A stretch of DNA of 64,000 nucleotides from JAXMAZ01 sp046350115 (GTDB taxonomy: Bacteria; Planctomycetota; Planctomycetia; Gemmatales; Gemmataceae): assembly GCA_046350115.1 (NCBI GenBank), contig JAXMAZ010000017.1, forward strand, positions 62,001-126,000, read 5' to 3'. Positions 45,646-53,236 of the stretch are shown here, piece by piece (position 1 is the first letter of the stretch; every line of letters starts with the position of its first letter). The notes under the pieces are model-generated. The model did not search any database, was not told the DNA's origin, and saw only the letters and a list, made by a program, of their open reading frames with translations. Both the position numbers and the translations under genes were made by a program.

Positions 45646-48552
45646 GTGCCTAGCCCCCGCAAGAAGCCGACCCCTGAGACCGCGGCCCCGAAGCGCACCG
45701 CCAAGGGCAAGGCTGCCGCGCCGGCCGACACCACCGCCGTCCGCAAGGCGACGCCTCGGCGGAAGGTGGCCGCCGTCACGCCCGACGGGGACGCCCCGCC
45801 GCCGGCCGCCGGCGGGCGGAAGTTCGACCTGGTCATCGTCGAGTCGCCGGCCAAGGCGAAGACGATCAACAAGTACCTGGGCGGCAGCTACAAGGTGCTG
45901 GCCAGTTACGGCCACGTCCGCGACCTGGCCACCGGCCGCCGGCAGGCCGGGGAGGAAGTGTCCGGCATCAAGATCGGGGACGGCTGGAAGCTCCGCTACC
46001 TGGTGGACGCCGGCTCCAAGTCGAAGAAGCGGAAGGGCCGCCGCACCCAGCGGGACATCCTGGACGAGCTGAAGGCGGCCGCCGACAAGGCGAACCGCGT
46101 GCTGCTGGCCAGCGACCCGGACCGCGAGGGCGAGTCGATCGCCTGGCACATCGCCGACGAACTGCAGCTCGACCCGGCCCGGACGCGGCGGATCCGGTTC
46201 AACGAGATCACCAAGAACGCGGTCCAGCAGGCGCTTGCCCAGGCCGACCACATCGACATGGACCGGGTGAAGGCCCAGGAAGCCCGCCGGGCGATGGACC
46301 GGGTGGTCGGCTTCCCGCTGTCAGGGCTGCTCGGCAACAAGGTGACGCGAGGCCTGAGCGCCGGCCGGGTGCAGTCGGTGGCGGTCAAGCTGATCGTCGA
46401 CCGCGAACGCGAGATCGAGGCGTTCAAGACCGAGGAGTACTGGGAACTCACCGCGCTGCTCGCCCCGCAAGGCGGCGGTGTGAGGTGGGTCGCCGACCCG
46501 AAGAAGTCGAAGATCTTCGCCAAGAAGAAGCCGGGCGAGGCCAAGCCGGAGGACGAAGCGAAGGCCGATGACCAGCCGGTCGCCGAGGGCGACGCCGTTG
46601 CTGCGCCGGCCGAGAAGGGGGGCATCCCGGCCCCGCCGCCGGGCAGCTTCCTGGCCAAGCTGGCGAAGGTCGACGGGGCCGACCCGGTCCTGAAGACGGA
46701 GGCCGACGCCGACCGGATCGCCGCCGCGGTCACGGGGGTGCCCTACGTCATTTCCAAGATCGAGCAGAAGGACCAGCAGCAGCGGCCGCGGCCGCCGTTC
46801 ACCACCAGCACGCTCCAGCAGGAGGCGAACGTCCGCCTGCGGTTCGCCGCCAGCCGGACCATGCAGACCGCCCAGCGGCTGTACGAGGGCGTCGACCTCG
46901 GCAGCGAGGGCACGGTTGCCCTCATCACCTACATGCGGACGGACAGCACCCGGATCAGCCCGGACGCCCTGACCGCGATCCGCGGCCACATCCAGCATGG
47001 GTACGGCGACCGGTACCTGCCGGAGAAGCCGAACTTCTACGCGGCCGGCAAGAGCGCCCAGGAGGCGCACGAGTGCATCCGGCCGACGGACGTGGCCATG
47101 ACCCCGGACCGGGCCGCCCGGGCCGGCCTGGCGGGCGACCAGCTCCGCCTGTACACGCTCATCTGGCAGCGGACGGTCGCCAGCCAGATGACCCCGGCCG
47201 TGTTCGCCGTCACCACCGTGGACGTGACCGCCGGCCCCGGGCTGTTCCGGGCCAGCGGGCGGATCGAGAAGTTCGACGGGTTCCGGAAGGTGCTGCCGAC
47301 CAAGGCCGAGGACGTGGAGCTGCCGAAGCTGGCCGAGAAGCAGACCCTCGACCGGCTCGACCTGTTCGAGACCCAGCACTTCACCCAGCCGCCGCCGCGG
47401 TACAACGAGGGGTCGCTGGTCAAGATGATGGAGAAGGAGGGGATCGGCCGGCCGAGCACCTACGCCAGCATCATCGAGACGATCCAGGCCCGCGGGTACG
47501 TCCGCCAGGAGCACCGCCGGTTCTTCGCCACGGACGTGGGCAAGACGGTCACGGACCTGCTGGTCCAGTGGTTCCCGAAGATCATGGACCTGAAGTTCAC
47601 CTCGCATTTCGAGGAAGAACTCGACGAGATCGAGACGGGCAAGTGCCACTACCAGGAGGTGCTGGACGAGTTCTGGGGGCCGTTCTCGGACGCGCTCAAG
47701 CGGGCCGAGACGGACATGCCGGTGCAGAAGGGGATCGAGACCGGCGAGAAGTGCCCCGATTGCGGCCGGCCGCTGATCGTGCTGTTCAGCCAGAAGACGG
47801 GCAAGCAGTTCGTCGGCTGCTCCGGGTACAAGGAAGACCCGGCCTGCAAGTACATCAAGCCGGGCGAGGGCGAGGAAGCCCGGCCGCAGCCGGTGCTGAC
47901 CGACTTCGACTGCCCGGTGTGCGGCAAGAAGATGTACAAGCGGGTGGCGAAGAACGGCCCGTTCCTGGGGTGCAGCGGCTACCCGGAGTGCAAGGGGACG
48001 ATGAACCTGGACGCCGAGGGGAAGCCGGTCCCGTCGGCGGTGGCGACCGAACACAAGTGCGACAAGTGCGGCTCGCCGATGGTCAAGCGGGAGGGCCGCC
48101 GGGGGCCGTTCCTGGGCTGCTCGGCGTACCCGAAGTGCAAGAACATCGTGGACATGGACGCCAACGGCAACCCGGTCCGGCCGATCGACCCCGGGGTGGC
48201 GTGCGACAAGTGCAACAGCCCGATGACGGTCAAGAAGGGGCCGCGGGGACCGTTCCTGGCCTGCACCGCGTACCCGAAGTGTCGGAACGCCAAGCCGCTG
48301 TCGGCCGAGCTGAAGGAGAAGCTCAAGGACGTGTTGCCGGCGAGCGCCCCGGCGGCCCCAAAGAAGCCGATGCCGGACGTGCCGATCACCCAGGAGTGCC
48401 CGGAGTGCGGGGGGGCGATGCGGCTGCAGAAGTCGCGGTTCGGCGGCCGGTACTTCCTGGGCTGCACCAAGTACCCGAAGTGCAAGGGGACGGCCAAACT
48501 GGACAAGGCGCTGGAGGCGAAGATCGCCGAGGCGGAGGCGGCGATGGCATGA
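45646..48552 (+). CDS. topA: DNA topoisomerase I
   Basis: A 968-residue type IA topoisomerase that relaxes negative supercoils by a 5'-phosphotyrosine break. A basic, proline/alanine-rich extension (1-58) precedes the Toprim domain (LVIVESPAKAKTINKYLG, SDPDREGESIAWHIA). GRVQSVAVKLIVDRE follows, then an acidic low-complexity insert (about 280-330), and the active-site Tyr429 in ALITYMRTDSTR. The carboxy terminus carries five C4 zinc ribbons (CPDCGRP, CPVCGKK, CDKCGSP, CDKCNSP, CPECGGA). The start is GTG with GGAG 10 bases upstream. The gene is divergent from the chaperone and ends at a strong hairpin. Confidence 0.95.
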   Translation: MPSPRKKPTPETAAPKRTAKGKAAAPADTTAVRKATPRRKVAAVTPDGDAPPPAAGGRKFDLVIVESPAKAKTINKYLGGSYKVLASYGHVRDLATGRRQAGEEVSGIKIGDGWKLRYLVDAGSKSKKRKGRRTQRDILDELKAAADKANRVLLASDPDREGESIAWHIADELQLDPARTRRIRFNEITKNAVQQALAQADHIDMDRVKAQEARRAMDRVVGFPLSGLLGNKVTRGLSAGRVQSVAVKLIVDREREIEAFKTEEYWELTALLAPQGGGVRWVADPKKSKIFAKKKPGEAKPEDEAKADDQPVAEGDAVAAPAEKGGIPAPPPGSFLAKLAKVDGADPVLKTEADADRIAAAVTGVPYVISKIEQKDQQQRPRPPFTTSTLQQEANVRLRFAASRTMQTAQRLYEGVDLGSEGTVALITYMRTDSTRISPDALTAIRGHIQHGYGDRYLPEKPNFYAAGKSAQEAHECIRPTDVAMTPDRAARAGLAGDQLRLYTLIWQRTVASQMTPAVFAVTTVDVTAGPGLFRASGRIEKFDGFRKVLPTKAEDVELPKLAEKQTLDRLDLFETQHFTQPPPRYNEGSLVKMMEKEGIGRPSTYASIIETIQARGYVRQEHRRFFATDVGKTVTDLLVQWFPKIMDLKFTSHFEEELDEIETGKCHYQEVLDEFWGPFSDALKRAETDMPVQKGIETGEKCPDCGRPLIVLFSQKTGKQFVGCSGYKEDPACKYIKPGEGEEARPQPVLTDFDCPVCGKKMYKRVAKNGPFLGCSGYPECKGTMNLDAEGKPVPSAVATEHKCDKCGSPMVKREGRRGPFLGCSAYPKCKNIVDMDANGNPVRPIDPGVACDKCNSPMTVKKGPRGPFLACTAYPKCRNAKPLSAELKEKLKDVLPASAPAAPKKPMPDVPITQECPECGGAMRLQKSRFGGRYFLGCTKYPKCKGTAKLDKALEAKIAEAEAAMA

Positions 48553-48558
48553 CGTTGC

Positions 48559-48589
48559 TTAGCGGGGCGGCCGACGGCCGCCCCGCTAA
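48559..48589. terminator. Hairpin at the topA / RAYT convergent junction (REP-like)
   Basis: Perfect 14-bp arms TTAGCGGGGCGGCC and GGCCGCCCCGCTAA with a 3-base loop. The TAG stop of the RAYT gene lies within the right arm. A related TTAGCGG plus hairpin occurs upstream of the RAYT gene at 49227-49249. Confidence 0.7.
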
Positions 48590-49212
48590 TCGGCCCGCCG
48601 GTTCGGGTACGGGACCACGAAGGGCCACATCCGCTTCTGGGATTTGAACCCGTCCTTGACCGGATTCTTCTCGACGTAGTTGATGGTGCCGAGGATTCGC
48701 TCCTCGGTGAACTGGTACACGACCCACCACTTCCGTGCGAAGCACGGCGGCACCGACCCGTCCGGCTTCGCGTGTTCGGCGAACGGGTGTAACCCGTCCG
48801 CCTTCAGTTGCTTCGTCGCCTCGCCTTTGATCAGGTTGCCGACCGTCTCGATCGGATACCGGTGGCGGGCGATCACCAGGTGGGCGTGGTCCGGCATCAC
48901 CGCGCACGCCCACACCGTCACCCCGGACTTCTCGGCGTACTCGCCGAACCCGGTCGCGATCGCCCGGGCCTGCAACCCGGTGAACCGGACCGGTGGGTAC
49001 TTGAGCGACCGCTTGGCGGCCAGTCGCTTCCCGCGGTCGTGTGGCACCCCGGCGACCGACCGGTGGGTCTCGACCTTGGTCGCCTCGCCGAACACCCGTA
49101 GGTCCGGGCTGCGAACGATCCACGACCACGACCCCCGCGGGTCGTTCGGCAGCCAAAACCCGTAGGCGGACAGGATCAGGTGGTACGCGAGAACCGGGCG
49201 CCGCTCCTCCAT
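48586..49212 (-). CDS. REP-associated tyrosine transposase (RAYT), IS200/IS605-like
   Basis: A 208-residue Y1-type protein; ATG 49212 is preferred over 49266 because GGGGGA lies six bases upstream and family members start near MEERRPVLAYHLILSAYG. The HUH metal-binding motif is HAH in MPDHAHLVIARHR, and the catalytic tyrosine is probably in YQFTEERILGTINYVEKNPV. RAYTs are domesticated single-strand transposases that act on REP palindromes rather than moving themselves. TTAGCGG-headed hairpins lie on both sides of the gene, and the window is rich in GTAG-headed palindromes, both features of RAYT/REP systems. It is convergent with topA. Confidence 0.85.
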   Translation of the reverse strand: MEERRPVLAYHLILSAYGFWLPNDPRGSWSWIVRSPDLRVFGEATKVETHRSVAGVPHDRGKRLAAKRSLKYPPVRFTGLQARAIATGFGEYAEKSGVTVWACAVMPDHAHLVIARHRYPIETVGNLIKGEATKQLKADGLHPFAEHAKPDGSVPPCFARKWWVVYQFTEERILGTINYVEKNPVKDGFKSQKRMWPFVVPYPNRRAD

Positions 49213-49226
49213 CACATCCCCCACGG

Positions 49227-49249
49227 TTAGCGGTGCCGCCACCGGCGGC
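49227..49249. repeat. REP-like TTAGCGG hairpin upstream of RAYT
   Basis: TTAGCGGT followed by CCGCC-ACC-GGCGG. The head sequence matches that of the hairpin at 48559-48589 on the other side of the RAYT gene. Confidence 0.45.
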
Positions 49250-49270
49250 CCGTGGCGATCATACACCTGT

Positions 49271-50029
49271 TCACCCCCACCGATCCAGTTCCCGCAGCCG
49301 GCGGTCCGCGTCGAACGTCGGCGGCGGGAGCGACTCCGCCAGCCGCGCCGCCTCCTCCTCGCTCAGCCCCACCTTCGCTGTGCCGCTGCCCCGGAACACC
49401 GGCAACCCCTTCTTCATCGCCACGATCTCCCGCCGGGTGCGACCCTTCGGGGCGTCCGGCCAGCGGCCGATCCGCTCCCGGAAGTCGAAGAACACCGGCA
49501 CCACCTGTTGGATGTACTTCCAGTACCCCGGGTTGTCGGTCTGGATGACGAGCAGCCCGCCCGGCACCAGTGACCGATGCACCAGGGCCAGGAACGCCGG
49601 CGTGACCAGCCGCCGGTGGACCTGGCCCGGGTCGTAGTACGGCTGCGGGTGGTAGCAGTGGATCTCGCTCACGCTGCCCGGCTCGGCGTGCCGCTCCAAC
49701 AGCTCGTGCGCCCCCAGCACGGCGAACCGGACGTTGGCCAGCCCCCGCTGGTTGGCCCGCTTGCGGGCGTACCGGATGACCACCGGCAGGGTGTCGGTGC
49801 CGAGGTGGTCGTGGGTCGGCCGGACGACCGCGCTGCCGATGGCGAACCGCCCGTTCCCACACCCCAGGTCGAGCACCACCGGCGCGACCCGGCCGAACAG
49901 CGTCGGCCAGTCCAGTCGCCCCTCGGGCATCGCCTTGAGGGCGGTCTGGGTCCACCTCTCGGGCGGCAGAACCTCGCCGGGGAACGGCACCCCGAACTCG
50001 CGCTCGATCCGGCGGGGGGCGTCGCTCAT
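49271..50029 (-). CDS. trmB: tRNA (guanine-N7)-methyltransferase-like protein
   Basis: A 252-residue protein from ATG 50029 (MSDAPRRIEREFGVPFPGEV); upstream frame is antisense to the next gene. The SAM-binding motif LDLGCGNGRFAIGSA is at about 53-67, followed by GTDTLPVVIRYARKRA. The TrmB signatures are IHCYHPQPYYDPGQVHRRLV, VHRSLVPGGLLVIQTDNPGY and ending helices. TrmB puts m7G at position 46 of tRNAs. The usual FPDPWPKKRH segment is replaced by HCYHPQPYYDP, so this is a divergent TrmB, and another tRNA or small-molecule target is possible. It is upstream of the RAYT gene on the same strand. Confidence 0.7.
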   Translation of the reverse strand: MSDAPRRIEREFGVPFPGEVLPPERWTQTALKAMPEGRLDWPTLFGRVAPVVLDLGCGNGRFAIGSAVVRPTHDHLGTDTLPVVIRYARKRANQRGLANVRFAVLGAHELLERHAEPGSVSEIHCYHPQPYYDPGQVHRRLVTPAFLALVHRSLVPGGLLVIQTDNPGYWKYIQQVVPVFFDFRERIGRWPDAPKGRTRREIVAMKKGLPVFRGSGTAKVGLSEEEAARLAESLPPPTFDADRRLRELDRWG

Positions 50030-50078
50030 CGGGGGTCCGGGTTGGGCTGGGGGTGAGAGTCGGATAGCATGATACCCG

Positions 50079-50768
50079 ATGCCGCTCGCCCTCCCTCGTC
50101 GCCGCGTCCCCGAACTGATGGACGACCCGGCGCTGGACCCCGCCCGCCACCGGGCCGCCCTGGCCGGGCTGGCCCGGGTGAACCGGTGGACCGGGGCGGC
50201 GGCCCCGTTCTGGCCGCCGGTCGAACGGCTCGCCCGGTCCCTCGGCCGGCCGGTGCGGGTGCTGGACGTGGCCACCGGGTCGGGTGACATCCCGGCCGCG
50301 CTCGACCGGCTGGCCCGGCGTCGCGGGGTGGAGGCCGAGTTCGCCGGCTGCGACATCAGCCCGACCGCGGTGGACGCCGGCCGGTCGCGGGGAGCGATCC
50401 GCTTCTTCCAACACGACGCCCTCCGCGACCCGCTGCCGGCCGGGTACGACGTCATCACTTGCTCGCTATTCCTGCACCACCTGGACGAGCCGGACGTGGG
50501 CCGGCTGCTGGCAGCGATGAAGGCCGCGGCCGGCCGGCTGGTGTTAGTCAGCGACCTGGTGCGGGGCCGGCTCAACCTGGGATTGGTGACGGCCGCCTGC
50601 CGGGCGTTGTCCCGGTCCCCGGTCGTCCACTTCGACGGCCCGGCGTCGGTGCGGGCGGCCTACACACCGGCCGAACTGCGGGCGCTCGCCGACCGAGCGG
50701 GGCTTACCGGGGCGACGGTGCGGCGGCTGTTCCCGTGCCGGATGCTGCTCACCTGGAGCCGACCGTGA
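50079..50768 (+). CDS. Class I SAM-dependent methyltransferase of the type III PKS operon
   Basis: A 229-residue methyltransferase. Motif I is VLDVATGSGDIPAALDRLAR (residues 61-80), and the acidic residue of motif II is in GCDISPTAVDAG. CSLFLHHLDEPDVGRLL and LVLVSDLVRGRLNLG complete a UbiE/PhcB-like fold. A possible -10 (TAGCAT) is only nine bases before the ATG, so the message may be nearly leaderless. Its stop overlaps the GTG start of the next gene (GTGA), so the two are translationally coupled. With the oxidoreductase and PKS genes it probably methylates the polyketide-derived product. Confidence 0.85.
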   Translation: MPLALPRRRVPELMDDPALDPARHRAALAGLARVNRWTGAAAPFWPPVERLARSLGRPVRVLDVATGSGDIPAALDRLARRRGVEAEFAGCDISPTAVDAGRSRGAIRFFQHDALRDPLPAGYDVITCSLFLHHLDEPDVGRLLAAMKAAAGRLVLVSDLVRGRLNLGLVTAACRALSRSPVVHFDGPASVRAAYTPAELRALADRAGLTGATVRRLFPCRMLLTWSRP

Positions 50769-51910
50769 CCGTCCCCGCGACCATCACGCTCGACGCCGCG
50801 GCAGCCGGCCGCTGGAACGCGGCGGTGGTCGGGGCCGGGCCGGCGGGAGCGATGACGGCCCGCGAGTTGGCCCGTCGCGGCCGACGGGTGCTGCTCATCG
50901 ACAAGGCCACGTTCCCGCGGCCGAAGGTGTGCGGCTGCTGCCTGAACCGGACGGCCCTCGGGGCGCTGTCGGTGATCGGGCTGGGTGGGCTAGTCGGACG
51001 GTGCGGCGCAGTATCGCTCGGCGGTGTCGAGTTGGCGACCGGAGGGAAGCGAGTGCGGTTGTCGCTCCCCGGCGGGGTGGCCCTCAGTCGAGGGACGTTC
51101 GACGCGGCCCTGATCGGCGAAGCGGTCCGGGCGGGGGCCGACTTCTTGCCCGGCACGGCCGTCCGGCTCGGGCCGGCCACGGACGGAGGCCGCGAACTGC
51201 TGGCCGGGCCGACCGTGATCGGTGCCGGCGTCGTGATCGCCGCTGACGGGCTGAACGGCCAGCTCACCACACCCCCGCAGGTGGCCGACGGGTCGCGGAT
51301 CGGGGCGGGGGTGATCGCCGACACTGCCCCGGACGCTTACCGGCCCGGCACGATCTACATGGCCGTCGGCCGGGGCGGGTACGTCGGGGCGGTCCGGCTC
51401 GAAGATGGCCGGCTCGACCTCGCTGCCGCGTTCGACGCCGTGGCGGTACGCGCGGCCGGCGGGCTGGGCGAGTCGGCGGCCGTCGTGCTTCGCGGTGCCG
51501 GGCTGCCCGCTATTCCGGACCTGGAAGCGCTCCCGTGGAAGGGCACCCCGCCGCTCACCCGCCGGCCGCGGCAAGTCGCCGGGGAGCGGTGGTTCGCGGT
51601 CGGGGACGCGGCCGGGTACGTCGAGCCGTTCACCGGCGAGGGGATGGCCTGGGCCATCGCCTCGGCCGCCGGGCTGGCCCCGATCGCCGCGGCCGACTGG
51701 TCCCCGGACCGTGCGACGGAGTGGGCGGCGACTTACGCCCGGCTCGTCGGACGGCGGCAGGGGGTGTGCAAGGCCGCCGCCGCCGTGCTCCGCTCGCCGG
51801 CTCTGTGCCGGGTCTGTGTCAATGCGTTGTCACTTGTCCCGGCCCTGGCCCGGCCGGTGGTCGCCGCCCTGAACCGCCCGTCCCGACTCACCCCGGAACC
51901 CGCCGCATGA
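50765..51910 (+). CDS. FAD-dependent oxidoreductase (geranylgeranyl reductase-like)
   Basis: A 381-residue flavoprotein starting at GTG 50765, overlapping the upstream stop. The Rossmann FAD motif VVGAGPAGAMTARELARRGRR is followed by LLIDKATFPRPKVCGCCL, typical of the geranylgeranyl reductase/halogenase family. GVVIAADGLNGQL and the second FAD site WFAVGDAAGYVEPFTGEGMAWA are intact. Enzymes of this family reduce isoprenoid double bonds or hydroxylate aromatic rings. Its stop overlaps the PKS start (ATGA). The position between methyltransferase and PKS points to tailoring of the polyketide. Confidence 0.87.
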   Translation: MTVPATITLDAAAAGRWNAAVVGAGPAGAMTARELARRGRRVLLIDKATFPRPKVCGCCLNRTALGALSVIGLGGLVGRCGAVSLGGVELATGGKRVRLSLPGGVALSRGTFDAALIGEAVRAGADFLPGTAVRLGPATDGGRELLAGPTVIGAGVVIAADGLNGQLTTPPQVADGSRIGAGVIADTAPDAYRPGTIYMAVGRGGYVGAVRLEDGRLDLAAAFDAVAVRAAGGLGESAAVVLRGAGLPAIPDLEALPWKGTPPLTRRPRQVAGERWFAVGDAAGYVEPFTGEGMAWAIASAAGLAPIAAADWSPDRATEWAATYARLVGRRQGVCKAAAAVLRSPALCRVCVNALSLVPALARPVVAALNRPSRLTPEPAA

Positions 51911-53004
51911 GCTTCGCCCTGTTCGGCCTCGGCACCGCCGTCCCGCCCGCCGAAGTGACCCTGAGCGATGGGCTGGGCATCGCCCGGGCGCTGGCCGGCC
52001 CGACCGCCCGCCAGTCCGGGTTCCTGCCGGCCGTCTACCAGGGGACCGGCAACCGCACCCGCCGGCAGGTGATCGGCCGGGACGTGGTGGACGACGTGTT
52101 GGCCGGCACGAAACACAGCGGGTCCGTGTTTCTGCCGAACGGCGATCCGCGTTTCCGCGGGCCGACGACCGCCCAGCGGATGCGCGTGTACACGGACGAA
52201 GCGCCGCCGCTGGCCGTGGAGGCGGCCCGGATCGCAGTCGCCGAATCCGGCTTCGACCCCGTTTCGATCACGCATCTGGTGACGGTGTCCTGCACCGGGT
52301 TCGTCGCCCCGGGGATCGACCTGGCCCTGATCCGCGGGCTGGGGCTGCCGGTCACGGTGCAGCGGACGCACGTCGGGTTCATGGGCTGCCACGGGGCGCT
52401 CAACGGGCTGCGGGTGGCGAACGCCTTCGCCTCTGATCCCGCGGCCCGGGTGCTGGTGTGCGCGGTCGAGTTGTGCAGTATCCACTACCACTACGGCGAC
52501 GACCCGGAGAAGGTGGTGGCCAACGCCCTGTTCGCCGACGGGGCGGCGGCCGTCGTCGGGGCGAGCGACCCCGCCCCGGGCCGCTGGCGGGTGGCGGCGA
52601 CCGGGTCGTGCGTCATCCCGGACACCGCCGGCCTCATGGGCTGGACGGTCGGCGATGTCGGGTTCGAGATGGCCCTGGCCAAGAAGGTGCCGGCTGCTAT
52701 CGCGACTCACCTACGGCCGTGGCTGACGGGCTGGCTGACTGACAACGGGGTGTCACTGGACGCGGTCGGGAGCTGGGCGGTTCACCCGGGCGGGCCGAAG
52801 ATCGTGGAGGCGGTCGGTGAGGGGCTGGGTCTGTCGACCGAGGCGTTGGCCCCGAGCCGGGCGGTGTTCGCCGAGTTCGGCAACATGTCGTCGCCGACGG
52901 TGCTGTTCATCCTCGACCGGCTGCGGCGGGCGGGGGCGGCCAGGCCGTGCGTGATGTTGGGATTTGGTCCGGGGCTGGTGGCGGAAGCGGTGTTGTGGCG
53001 GTGA
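51907..53004 (+). CDS. Type III polyketide synthase
   Basis: A 365-residue chalcone/stilbene synthase-type enzyme with a complete Cys-His-Asn triad: Cys161 in VGFMGCHGALNGLR, His293 in VHPGGPKIV and Asn326 in FGNMSSPTVLF. It condenses malonyl-CoA units on an acyl-CoA starter; the bacterial relatives make alkylresorcinols, alkylpyrones or small phenols. Start ATG overlaps the upstream TGA (ATGA). As the last gene of a coupled three-gene operon it provides the scaffold that the methyltransferase and flavoprotein modify. It ends two bases before a GTAGGG-type palindrome that probably marks the end of the operon. Confidence 0.92.
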   Translation: MSFALFGLGTAVPPAEVTLSDGLGIARALAGPTARQSGFLPAVYQGTGNRTRRQVIGRDVVDDVLAGTKHSGSVFLPNGDPRFRGPTTAQRMRVYTDEAPPLAVEAARIAVAESGFDPVSITHLVTVSCTGFVAPGIDLALIRGLGLPVTVQRTHVGFMGCHGALNGLRVANAFASDPAARVLVCAVELCSIHYHYGDDPEKVVANALFADGAAAVVGASDPAPGRWRVAATGSCVIPDTAGLMGWTVGDVGFEMALAKKVPAAIATHLRPWLTGWLTDNGVSLDAVGSWAVHPGGPKIVEAVGEGLGLSTEALAPSRAVFAEFGNMSSPTVLFILDRLRRAGAARPCVMLGFGPGLVAEAVLWR

Positions 53005-53006
53005 CC

Positions 53007-53226
53007 GTAGGGCGGGGTCAAGCCGGCTTCGCGGCGCCGACCCGCCGGCCCAGGCGAGGAGTCGTTGCCGGGCCGGCGGGCCTCCCAAAGCGTCGGCACC
53101 GCCCTACGGTCGCCGGCGGATGACTCTTGTAGGGCGGTGCCGAGTCTTCGAGGCCCGCCGGCCGGGAGGCCGACTCGTTGCCACGCCGGCGGGTCGGCGC
53201 CGCAGAGCCGGCTTGACCCGCCCTAC
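53007..53226. repeat. Nested inverted repeat, GTAGGG...CCCTAC family (second two-layer copy)
   Basis: Outer arms GTAGGGCGGGGTCAAGCCGG and its complement ending GACCCGCCCTAC; inner palindrome around 53079-53155 based on GGCGGGCCTCCCAAAGCGTC. It is the same composite as 7345-7555 and fills the gap between two convergent genes. Confidence 0.9.
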
Positions 53227-53236
53227 GAGTCTGCCG

